Shown: positions 1-6,187 of the stretch, piece by piece
How positions within the stretch are numbered: the stretch's first letter is position 1
How the letters are laid out: each line of letters begins with the position of its first letter
NCBI GenBank assembly: GCA_964605205.1
Contig: CAZSBL010000038.1
Location: 1 to 24,851 of the forward strand
DNA: 24,851 nt
Reading direction: 5' to 3'
Source: JAWVYT01 sp964605205
GTDB lineage: Bacteria > Gemmatimonadota > Gemmatimonadetes > Longimicrobiales > RSA9
Notes under the pieces: generated by a model
Database searches by the model: none
What the model was told of the DNA's origin: nothing
Seen by the model: the letters and a program-made list of their open reading frames with translations, nothing else
Position numbers and translations under genes: made by a program

Positions 1-30
1 TACATCCACTAACTTTAACGCCATAGTCTA

Positions 31-1257
31 ATGCTTGTTTTTGGGCATGAAGACGCCATCACGGCGGCGGCGCTGGCGGAGGCCATCGAGCCGTACGAGG
101 GGAACGACGGCATCGTGGTGCTCACGGGGACGGGGATCGAGTTGCCACCCCGGGTGGAGCGACGGGCCGCCGTGGTCCGGCTCGCGCCGCCGGACGATGA
201 GGACTACCACAAGCTTCTGGGCCGGATCCTCCGGGACCTGCGGCACCGTACGGAGGTCGAGGTCGAGATGGAGCCGGAGGACCTGCGTCGCCTGTACGCG
301 AACCTCCGGGGCCTGACCCTCATGGAAGCCGAGAAGGTCCTGACCAAGGCCATCATCGAGGACGGCCACCTGCGGCCGGCGGACATCGGGACGGTGCTCG
401 ACGCGAAGCGGCAGGTGGTGGAGCGGGAGGGACTCCTCGAGTACTACCCGGCGGAGGAGGCGATGGCGAACATCGCCGACCTGGCCACCCTCAAGGGCTG
501 GCTCTCGAAGCGCCGGGCCATCATCACGGAGCCGGAGCGGGCCCGTGAGTTCGGGCTCCAGTTCCCGAAGGGGATCCTCCTGGTCGGGATCCCGGGCTCC
601 GGAAAGAGCCTGTGCGCGAAGGCGGTGGCCCACGAGTGGGGGCTCCCGCTCCTGAAGCTCGACCCGGCCGGGCTCTACAACAAGTACATCGGTGAGACCG
701 AGAGGAACTTCAGGCGGGCCATGAGCACGGCCGAGCGGATGTCGCCGGTGATCCTCTGGATCGACGAGATCGAGAAGGCGTTCGCCGAGGGCGGCGGGAC
801 CGAGGATGGCGGCGTTTCCACCCGGGTGCTCGGCACGTTCCTCTCCTGGATGCAGGAGCGGCGAGGCGATGTGTTCATCGTGGCCACCGCCAACGCCGTG
901 GAGAAGCTGCCGCCGGAGCTGCTCCGCAAGGGCCGCTTCGATGAGACCTTCTTCGTGGATCTGCCCGACACGCCCACCCGGGCCGAGATCTTCCGGATCC
1001 ACCTTGACCGGCGCAACCACCCGGCCGAGAACTTCAACCTGGCCGCGCTGGCCGAGGCCACCGACGGGTTCAGCGGCGCCGAGATCGAGCAGGTCATCAT
1101 CAGCGCCCTCTACTCCGCCTTCGCCGAGAACCAGGACGTGGACGATGACACGATCCTGGCTGAGGTCCACGCCACTCGCCCCCTCTCCGTCGTCGCCGCC
1201 GAGCGCGTGGCCGGACTGCGGCGCTGGGCCCGCGGACGGACGGTGCCGGCCAACTGA
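31..1257 (+). CDS. AAA+ ATPase, Ycf46-like, N-terminally incomplete
   Basis: AAA-family ATPase of the kind related to cyanobacterial/plastid Ycf46. Its role in bacteria is poorly defined. Visible in the 408 residues: remnant of the N-terminal domain (about 6-150), Walker A GIPGSGKS (186-193), Walker B ILWIDEIE (241-248), sensor-1 region ATAN (285-288), the arginine-bearing LRKGRFDE (298-305) and the sensor-2 segment FSGAEIEQ (347-354). These are all intact, so the ATPase core should be active. Ycf46-type proteins are usually nearer 490-500 residues, so roughly 80-100 residues appear to be missing at the front. Upstream of the ATG the frame is closed by two TAA codons at 10-12 and 16-18. The first ~45 bases are AT-rich, unlike everything else here, and no Shine-Dalgarno sequence is seen. 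The true start is therefore probably lost at a contig edge or by truncation. Family assignment is firm; the start is not. Confidence 0.8.
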   Translation: MLVFGHEDAITAAALAEAIEPYEGNDGIVVLTGTGIELPPRVERRAAVVRLAPPDDEDYHKLLGRILRDLRHRTEVEVEMEPEDLRRLYANLRGLTLMEAEKVLTKAIIEDGHLRPADIGTVLDAKRQVVEREGLLEYYPAEEAMANIADLATLKGWLSKRRAIITEPERAREFGLQFPKGILLVGIPGSGKSLCAKAVAHEWGLPLLKLDPAGLYNKYIGETERNFRRAMSTAERMSPVILWIDEIEKAFAEGGGTEDGGVSTRVLGTFLSWMQERRGDVFIVATANAVEKLPPELLRKGRFDETFFVDLPDTPTRAEIFRIHLDRRNHPAENFNLAALAEATDGFSGAEIEQVIISALYSAFAENQDVDDDTILAEVHATRPLSVVAAERVAGLRRWARGRTVPAN

Positions 1258-1320
1258 TGCCCGGCAGGTGACAACGGGCCCGCTCACCCTCGTTCGCCCT
1301 CCTCGCCCCCGGCGACCCCG

Positions 1321-1360
1321 CGGGACCCGACGGGACCCGACGGGACCCGGCGGGACCGGG
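1321..1360. repeat. 10-bp tandem repeat, about four copies
   Basis: Four head-to-tail copies of CGGGACCCGA, the last two slightly diverged (CGGGACCCGG, CGGGACCGGG), lie about 60 bases after the ATPase stop codon. Each unit is nearly self-complementary (GGGACCC), so the array can fold on either strand. No function can be assigned. The rest of 1258-1470 is GC-rich and shows no convincing gene. Confidence 0.7.
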
Positions 1361-1474
1361 GCGACCCCGGGTGCGCCCGCCGGCCTGCCCTCGATCCCGG
1401 CCTGGCTCTTCCACTACCCACGGCGCTGACCCGGCTCGCGGTGCGGTGGCGGGTGGTTGTGCCGTGGCTGGACG

Positions 1475-1518
1475 GGTTCGACGCAGTTCGGTACAGTTCA
1501 GCGTGGTTTGACGTAGTC
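1475..1518 (+). promoter_or_regulatory. Spaced direct repeat with a TTGACG hexamer: possible operator/promoter
   Basis: Two 14-bp near-copies, GGTTCGACGCAGTT (1475-1488) and GGTTTGACGTAGTC (1505-1518), differ at three positions. They are spaced exactly 30 bp, about three helical turns. The second contains TTGACG (1508-1513), a good -35 hexamer, but the sequence 17 bp downstream (TCATTT at 1531) is a poor -10. This could be a tandem activator or repressor site for the stress-protein gene. Seen: repeat and spacing. Inferred: function. Confidence 0.3.
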
Positions 1519-1564
1519 CATCTCCCCACATCATTTTCAGCAAGCGCCCGACTGTACACGGACC

Positions 1565-1613
1565 CCCTCGGATGGCATCATGAAATCCGAAGCGAGGGTA
1601 CCGCGGCGCGCGG
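1565..1613 (+). promoter_or_regulatory. Structured 5' leader segment of the stress-protein mRNA
   Basis: Two consecutive stems can be drawn. The first pairs CCCTCGGAT (1565-1573) with ATCC (1585-1588) and GAGGG (1594-1598), leaving a 5-nt bulge. The second is CCGCG (1601-1605) with CGCGG (1609-1613) around a 3-nt loop. They precede the start-codon hairpin at 1664-1722. Together they suggest a folded leader of about 100-150 nt, if transcription begins near 1540. No known riboswitch class is recognised. Confidence 0.3.
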
Positions 1614-1663
1614 GTAGGGGCTTCGCCGGAGAGTCGCCGTAGGGCCCTCGTTTCACCTATTAC

Positions 1664-1722
1664 AGAGCCGTCGACAGGAGGTGACCATGCCCAAAAGGGT
1701 TCTCGTTCCTGTCGACGGCTCT
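1664..1722 (+). promoter_or_regulatory. Perfect inverted repeat spanning the RBS and start codon of the stress-protein gene
   Basis: AGAGCCGTCGACAGGA at 1664-1679 is the exact reverse complement of TCCTGTCGACGGCTCT at 1707-1722, giving a 16-bp stem plus one possible G-U pair. The loop holds the rest of the Shine-Dalgarno sequence and the ATG at 1687, with a small CCC-AAAA-GGG inner hairpin. The first four bases of the AGGAGGTGA Shine-Dalgarno (1676-1684) lie inside the stem. The 3' arm is coding sequence (codons for PVDGS). Folding would be expected to hide the ribosome-binding site. Each arm also contains the palindrome GTCGAC, so a DNA-binding role is an alternative. Confidence 0.7.
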
Positions 1723-2631
1723 AATTTTGCCGAGCACGCCCTCCCGTACGCCCTCGGTGTCGCCCGCCGCACGGGCGCCACGCTCCACCTGGCGCTGGTC
1801 CACGTCCCCGCCGAGGTCGTCAGCGCGTCGTATCCGCTAGCCGACGCGCTGGAGGACCGTGACCAGGAGATCCGGGAGCACGACGCCGCGTACATGGAGC
1901 AGCTGGTGGACCGGCTGGAGCCGTCGGGGGTGGACGTGCGTCCGGCGCTGCTGGGTGGGCGGGTCGGGTCGGCGCTGTCCGACTACGTGGACGAGGCGCA
2001 GATCGACCTGATCGTCATGACCACGCACGGCCGGGGCGGGCTCCAGCGGGCGTGGCTGGGCAGCACTGCCGATTCACTGATCCGGAACTGCATGATCCCG
2101 ATCCTGCTGGTCCGGCCCAGCGAAGAGACGCGGGAGATCGGGCCGGAGAGCGATCGTGAGATCCGGAAGGTGCTGGCGGCGCTGGACGGGAGCGAGACGG
2201 CGGAGACGGCGCTCCGGGACGCATTCCAGCTGGGGATCACCGAAAACGCCGCGCTGGTGCTGATCCACGCGCTCCAGCCGCCGGTGGCCGCCGCGTCGCC
2301 GTATTTGCCGCACACCATTCAGCTGACGCACGACGAGATGGAGGCCCGCGAGGAGCACATGAAGGAGTACCTGCAGCGGGTGGCGGACCAGCAGTGGGTG
2401 GGCGATCGCGAGACGAAGGTCGAGGTCCGGGTCGACTACCACCCGGCGCCGGCGATCCTCGACATGGCCCAGGAGGAGGACGTCGACCTCATCGCGCTGG
2501 GCACGCACGGCCGTGGCGGGTTGCGGCGGCTCGTGCTGGGCAGCGTGGCGGACAAGGTCATCCGGGGTACGCACCGGCCGGTGCTCGTCCATCGCGGCGT
2601 GGGCGCCATCGCGAAGCTGCGGAAGAAGTAG
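1687..2631 (+). CDS. Universal stress protein, two tandem UspA domains
   Basis: Cytoplasmic nucleotide-binding stress protein of 314 residues made of two UspA domains, about 1-145 and 158-305. Each ends with the ATP-binding signature G-x2-G-x9-G-S/T: HGRGGLQRAWLGST at 114-127 and HGRGGLRRLVLGSV at 274-287. Both domains should therefore bind ATP, as known for the ATP-binding UspA subclass. Each domain opens with a beta strand and DGS (LVPVDGS near 6-12, LAALDGS near 163-169). The ATG at 1687 is chosen because a near-perfect AGGAGGTGA lies 5 nt upstream. A GTG at 1681 is in frame but falls within that Shine-Dalgarno sequence. The first codons (AAA, AGG, GTT, GTT, CCT, TCT, AAT, TTT) are AT-richer than the rest and include one arm of the start-site hairpin, pointing to translational control. 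A HAD phosphatase follows 43 bp later on the same strand. Confidence 0.93.
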   Translation: MPKRVLVPVDGSNFAEHALPYALGVARRTGATLHLALVHVPAEVVSASYPLADALEDRDQEIREHDAAYMEQLVDRLEPSGVDVRPALLGGRVGSALSDYVDEAQIDLIVMTTHGRGGLQRAWLGSTADSLIRNCMIPILLVRPSEETREIGPESDREIRKVLAALDGSETAETALRDAFQLGITENAALVLIHALQPPVAAASPYLPHTIQLTHDEMEAREEHMKEYLQRVADQQWVGDRETKVEVRVDYHPAPAILDMAQEEDVDLIALGTHGRGGLRRLVLGSVADKVIRGTHRPVLVHRGVGAIAKLRKK

Positions 2632-2637
2632 ACCGGG

Positions 2638-2662
2638 CCGGCAACCCTCGTCGGGTTGCCGG
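2638..2662 (+). terminator. Hairpin between the stress-protein and HAD genes, no U-tract
   Basis: CCGGCAACCC (2638-2647) and GGGTTGCCGG (2653-2662) pair perfectly around a 5-nt loop, six bases after the stress-protein stop. No run of T follows, and the next gene's ribosome-binding site begins almost at once. It may be a partial terminator, an mRNA-stability element, or a structure uncoupling translation of the two genes. Confidence 0.45.
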
Positions 2663-2674
2663 GTAGGTGTGAGC

Positions 2675-3349
2675 ATGACCACGAATCATCCGACCCCGAC
2701 CGCCGTGCTGTTCGACCTGGACGGCACGCTGATCAACACGAAGTCCCTCTACATGGAAGCTTACCGGGTGGCGGTGGAGCCGTACATCCGCGAGGACATG
2801 ACGCCCGAGAAGATCATGGCGCTCACGCCCACCTCGGAGATGGGCTTCATCCGGGCCGTGGTGGCGGAGGAAGACTTCGAGGCGTGCCTCGCCGACTTCT
2901 ACGTCGCGTACGAGTCGCTCCACATCGAGCGGTTCCAGGGCGTCTACCCGGGGATCCCCGGGGTGCTCGATGGGATCCGCCGCCGGCGTCGGCCCCTCGG
3001 TCTGGTGACGGGGAAGAGCCGGCGGTCGTGGGAGATCACGCGGGTGCTGGCCGCTGAGCTGGGCGAGTTCGATGCCCTGGTCTTCGACGACGATGTCCGG
3101 GCCCCGAAGCCGGACCCCCACGGCCTGGAGCTCGCCCTCGACGTCCTCGGCGTCGAGCCGGCGTACGCCGCGTACGTGGGCGACAGCCGCAGTGACATGG
3201 AGGCCGCCCGGGTGGCCGGGCTGCGCCCCGTGGCCGCGCTGTGGGCCCGGGACCCCGAAGACCGGGCGGAGCACATCCGCCGGGTCGAGGACGAGGGGGC
3301 CACCGTCGTCCATCGACCCGACGAGCTGCGCGACGTGCTGGACCTCTAG
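2675..3349 (+). CDS. HAD-superfamily phosphatase (phosphoglycolate-phosphatase-like)
   Basis: Haloacid-dehalogenase-type hydrolase of 224 residues, probably a cytoplasmic small-molecule phosphatase. All four HAD motifs are present: DLDGT (nucleophile D14, acid D16), the threonine of LVTGKS (T112), the lysine of APKPDP (K145) and the metal-binding GDSRSD (D170, D174). The stretch at about 22-90 is a helical cap of subfamily-I type, as in Gph/PpaX enzymes. The substrate cannot be read from the sequence. The ATG at 2675 follows AGGTG with a 5-nt gap and gives the usual short N-terminus before motif I. It probably shares a transcript with the upstream stress-protein gene, separated by a hairpin. 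It converges with the porin gene, with only 7 bp between them. Confidence 0.88.
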   Translation: MTTNHPTPTAVLFDLDGTLINTKSLYMEAYRVAVEPYIREDMTPEKIMALTPTSEMGFIRAVVAEEDFEACLADFYVAYESLHIERFQGVYPGIPGVLDGIRRRRRPLGLVTGKSRRSWEITRVLAAELGEFDALVFDDDVRAPKPDPHGLELALDVLGVEPAYAAYVGDSRSDMEAARVAGLRPVAALWARDPEDRAEHIRRVEDEGATVVHRPDELRDVLDL

Positions 3350-3357
3350 GAGAGGTC
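3341..3357. other. Short palindrome over two convergent stop codons
   Basis: GACCTCT (3341-3347) and AGAGGTC (3351-3357) are exact reverse complements around AGG. They cover the stop of the HAD gene and the last base of the stop of the convergent porin gene. The stem is only 7 bp with a 3-nt loop and no T-run, so a bidirectional terminator is possible but weak. Confidence 0.25.
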
Positions 3358-4580
3358 TAGAAAACCACGTCCAGCATCAGGTAGCCCCAGACCTGGTCAT
3401 CGGTGGGGCTGCCGAGCCCCGCCGGTGCGTCGGCGCCGGCCAGGAAGTAGGAGAGTCCACCGGTGATGGAGACGCCCGGCGTGTACGCCCACCGGTACGT
3501 CAGGTCCAGCTCCTCCCCGATCCGACCGCTCTCGTAGCCGGCGTCTTCGGCCAGCATGAACGCGTGCAGGTCCGCCGCCAGCGTGTGCCCCTCGGTCAGG
3601 TCGTACGTGGCCTTCAGCGCCAGGTCCTGGAGCCCCCGCTGGTTCGTGTGCACGGGGATGTTCAGGAAGAAGTCCATGAACCCGTAGAACTTGTGGTTCG
3701 TGGCGAAGAGCGTGTCGAACACCCGGATCGTGTTGTCGTTGGGTGTGTCATCACCGGACAGGTAGTCGTACCAGAGAGTGAGACCCAGCCGGTCCACGGT
3801 CGTGCCGACCCGGCCACCCAGCATGTACGCCGCGATGTCACGGTCGAACCCCAGGGCGCTCGCCGTGCTGCCGCCCGTGCTGCCGCCCTGGTACGCACCC
3901 TCCACCCGCCAGGCCAGCGGCCCGCTGGCGGAGACCCACCGGCCGCCCAGCGTGTACACCCGCCGGTCGCCCGCCGGCTCGCTCCAGTCCGACAGCAGGC
4001 CGTAGACGTCCACGCTGCCGGCCGCCTCCACCGTCGAGTACAGTCCGTACAGCGTCTCGTCGATCCCGGTGCCCGACGCCGACGCGTCGGAGATCCGGAA
4101 CGCGAGTCCGTCCACCACCATCATCTCCGATGGGCGGTACCGCACCCGAGCCCCGTCGAACGATCGGGCCTGCTGCGCCCAGTTCACCGCGCCGACCAGC
4201 CGCTGGCCACCGTACGCCGCCTCCTGACGACCCACACGGACCGACAGCGGCGCCGTGAGCCCGTCACCCAGCTCGACCCAGCCCTGGTGCAGGTCCAGCC
4301 CGTTCGCCGAGAAGTCCGTCAGCGTGCTCGTCTCCTCGCCGAACACCCGCACGTCCTGGAGCTGCACGAACGCCGATACCTGCCGGTCCAGCGCCACACC
4401 CAGCGACGCGCGAGTGCGCATCGACGTGAACTCGTTCGTCGACGCCTCCGTTCCCACCAGGTCACGCAGCTCGAACCGGGGTCGCAGCTCGCCGCCGAAC
4501 GTAAGCTCCTGCGCGGTCGCCGCCGTCGCCGTGGCCAGCAGTAGAATCGCCAGTCCCGCGCCCAGATAACGCCTCAACAT
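3357..4580 (-). CDS. Outer-membrane beta-barrel porin, alginate-export-like
   Basis: Predicted outer-membrane barrel of 407 residues. The signal peptide covers about 1-23 (MLRRYLGAGLAILLL core, cleavage after ATA before QEL). After it, alternating polar/hydrophobic strands run to the end, and the last residue is Phe in LMLDVVF, the usual assembly signal. FGGELRPRFELRD near the mature N-terminus and the VRVGRQEAAYGGQRLVG segment resemble the alginate-export porin family (AlgE-like; Pfam Alginate_exp). Such porins are often general or oligosaccharide channels, so an alginate substrate should not be assumed. Start chosen at 4580, where GGAGG lies 7 nt upstream and the signal peptide begins directly; a longer frame to 4610 would spoil it. 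It lies 73 bp downstream of a hybrid histidine kinase on the same strand, with no strong terminator between, so co-transcription is possible. Confidence 0.82.
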   Translation of the reverse strand: MLRRYLGAGLAILLLATATAATAQELTFGGELRPRFELRDLVGTEASTNEFTSMRTRASLGVALDRQVSAFVQLQDVRVFGEETSTLTDFSANGLDLHQGWVELGDGLTAPLSVRVGRQEAAYGGQRLVGAVNWAQQARSFDGARVRYRPSEMMVVDGLAFRISDASASGTGIDETLYGLYSTVEAAGSVDVYGLLSDWSEPAGDRRVYTLGGRWVSASGPLAWRVEGAYQGGSTGGSTASALGFDRDIAAYMLGGRVGTTVDRLGLTLWYDYLSGDDTPNDNTIRVFDTLFATNHKFYGFMDFFLNIPVHTNQRGLQDLALKATYDLTEGHTLAADLHAFMLAEDAGYESGRIGEELDLTYRWAYTPGVSITGGLSYFLAGADAPAGLGSPTDDQVWGYLMLDVVF

Positions 4581-4653
4581 CGGGTCCCTCCGGTCTATGA
4601 TTGGCCACACTCATGCACGTGCAGCCGGACCGCAAGGACCGAGCCCCTGCTTC

Positions 4654-6054
4654 TCAGGCAGGCGCCCCCAGAAGCTCCCGGATCCGCCGCGCGAGCTCGG
4701 TGGGCGAGTAGGGCTTCGCCAGGAACGCCCTCGCCTCGAGCACGCCCTCCTCGGCCAGCTGCCGCTCGCCGTAGCCGGAGGTCATCAACACCTCGATCCC
4801 GGGCCGGGCCTGCTGGACCCGCTCGGCCACCTCCCGGCCGGTCAGGTCGGGCAGGACCACGTCACAGAAGAGGACGTGGATCTCGCCGGGGTATTTCAGC
4901 GCGTGGCCCAGTGCCTCCCGCCCGCTGAGGGCCGGGAGGACCCGGTAGCCCTGCCGTTCCAGGGTGCGCTGGGCCATGGACAGGACCGCCTCCTCATCTT
5001 CCGCCACCAGGATCGTCTCCGAGCCGCCGTTTTCCGTGGCGGGAGTCCGCTCGGGGCGTGTTCCCGCCGGCTCCGGCTCGGCCCGGGGCAGGTAGACTTC
5101 GAACCGCGTTCCGACCCCGGGCTCCGTGTCGACGCGGATATGGCCCCGGGCCTGCTTGACAATGGTGTATACGGTGGACAGGCCGAGGCCGGTGCCCACG
5201 CCCGCGGGCTTGGTGGTGAAGAAAGGCTCGAAGATGCGCTCCGCGGTGTCCGGGTCCATCCCGATCCCGGTGTCGGTCACCGTGATGACAGAGTACGGCC
5301 CGGGACGAACCACGTACGGCAACGTCTCCACCTCATCCTCGGTCACCTCCGCCGTACCCGTCCGGATGGTGATCCGGCCGCCGTCGAGGAGCGCGTCCCG
5401 GGCGTTGACCACCAGGTTCATCAGCACCTGCTCGATCTGGCCGGGATCCACGAGTGCGGAGCCGGCGTCGGCGGCGGGCTCAACCCTCAGCTCCACGGTC
5501 TCGCCCATGAGCCGATCCAGCAGGCTCTCCAGTCCCTGGACCATCCGGTTGACCCCGATGGGGCGCGTCTCCACGGGGCCCTGGTGCGTGTACGTCAGGA
5601 GCTGACGGGTGAGTGCGGCGGCCCGTTCGGCGGACCGGGCGATCTCCCACAGCTCGGCCTCGGTCTCCGGGCTCGCGCCGTTGGCGGCCAGGATCAGCTC
5701 GGCGTTCCCCCGGATGGCCGTCAGGAGGTTGTTGAAGTCGTGGGCGATCCCCGCGGCCAGACGACCCACCACTTCCAGCTTCTGTGCCTGGCGCAGCTGC
5801 GTCTCCAGCTCCTGCACCTCCTGCTCGACCCCGTCGCTCCGTCGGGGGAGGTGGGCGTGGAGCAGCAGCCCGATTCCCGCCAGGCCGGCCGCGGTCAGCG
5901 CCGCCCGCCATGTCACCGGCCCCGGTCCCCAGGTGGCCAGGACCAGCGCGGCGGCGGCCAGGAACGCCCCGGCCCAGAGGAGCCAGGCGCCCCCCGTGCC
6001 CGCCCGCCCCTCTGCCGATGTATCGGACGACGGTCCTATGGACCCCAGCGTCAT
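4654..6054 (-). CDS. Hybrid sensor histidine kinase with C-terminal receiver
   Basis: Membrane-anchored hybrid kinase of 466 residues. Two transmembrane helices (about 22-41 and 51-68) have almost no periplasmic loop between them, so sensing is probably within the membrane or cytoplasm. A short coiled coil (74-93) leads to the HisKA domain with AHDFNN (phospho-His H105). The catalytic domain is complete: N-box NLVVNARDA (N213, N217), G1 DTGIGM (261-266), F-box FEPFF, G2 GTGLGL (288-293). The receiver (347-464) has acidic E352/D353, phospho-acceptor D398 in FCDVV, T425 and K447. Start at 6054 is preceded by GGAGG. There is no DNA-binding output domain, so the signal must pass to another protein. 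The porin gene follows on the same strand. Compare the second hybrid kinase at 14080, whose ATP site is degenerate. Confidence 0.92.
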   Translation of the reverse strand: MTLGSIGPSSDTSAEGRAGTGGAWLLWAGAFLAAAALVLATWGPGPVTWRAALTAAGLAGIGLLLHAHLPRRSDGVEQEVQELETQLRQAQKLEVVGRLAAGIAHDFNNLLTAIRGNAELILAANGASPETEAELWEIARSAERAAALTRQLLTYTHQGPVETRPIGVNRMVQGLESLLDRLMGETVELRVEPAADAGSALVDPGQIEQVLMNLVVNARDALLDGGRITIRTGTAEVTEDEVETLPYVVRPGPYSVITVTDTGIGMDPDTAERIFEPFFTTKPAGVGTGLGLSTVYTIVKQARGHIRVDTEPGVGTRFEVYLPRAEPEPAGTRPERTPATENGGSETILVAEDEEAVLSMAQRTLERQGYRVLPALSGREALGHALKYPGEIHVLFCDVVLPDLTGREVAERVQQARPGIEVLMTSGYGERQLAEEGVLEARAFLAKPYSPTELARRIRELLGAPA

Positions 6055-6187
6055 GCGCCTCCAAGGTCGGTCCCACGCTGCGTCTGATCTCGATGGGTGT
6101 ACTTATTAGATGCCGCTCGGCGGCAAAATCTTACAACTTTTTTTCGGGCTGTTGATCGTCAGGGGGTCCCGTTACCTTGGCGACGAC
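6055..6187. promoter_or_regulatory. Divergent control region between kinase and addB
   Basis: This 133-bp region is markedly AT-richer than its surroundings around 6100-6160 and separates two divergent genes. On the minus strand TCTAAT (6110 down to 6105) matches five of six bases of a sigma-70 -10 box about 50 bp before the kinase start, but no well-spaced -35 is found. A small TGCCG/CGGCA stem lies at 6111-6125. No clear Shine-Dalgarno precedes the addB ATG. Confidence 0.35.

Noticed and set aside
1258..1563. Small gene in the region after the ATPase.
   Set aside because: Open frames here are Arg/Pro/Gly-rich low-complexity translations of GC-rich repeats, without a ribosome-binding site or motif.
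1681..1686. GTG at 1681 as start of the universal stress protein.
   Set aside because: It lies within the AGGAGGTGA ribosome-binding sequence; the ATG at 1687 has correct spacing.
6110..6187. Upstream ATG at 6110 as the addB start.
   Set aside because: The extra 26 residues are encoded by AT-rich, promoter-like DNA and do not resemble the family.
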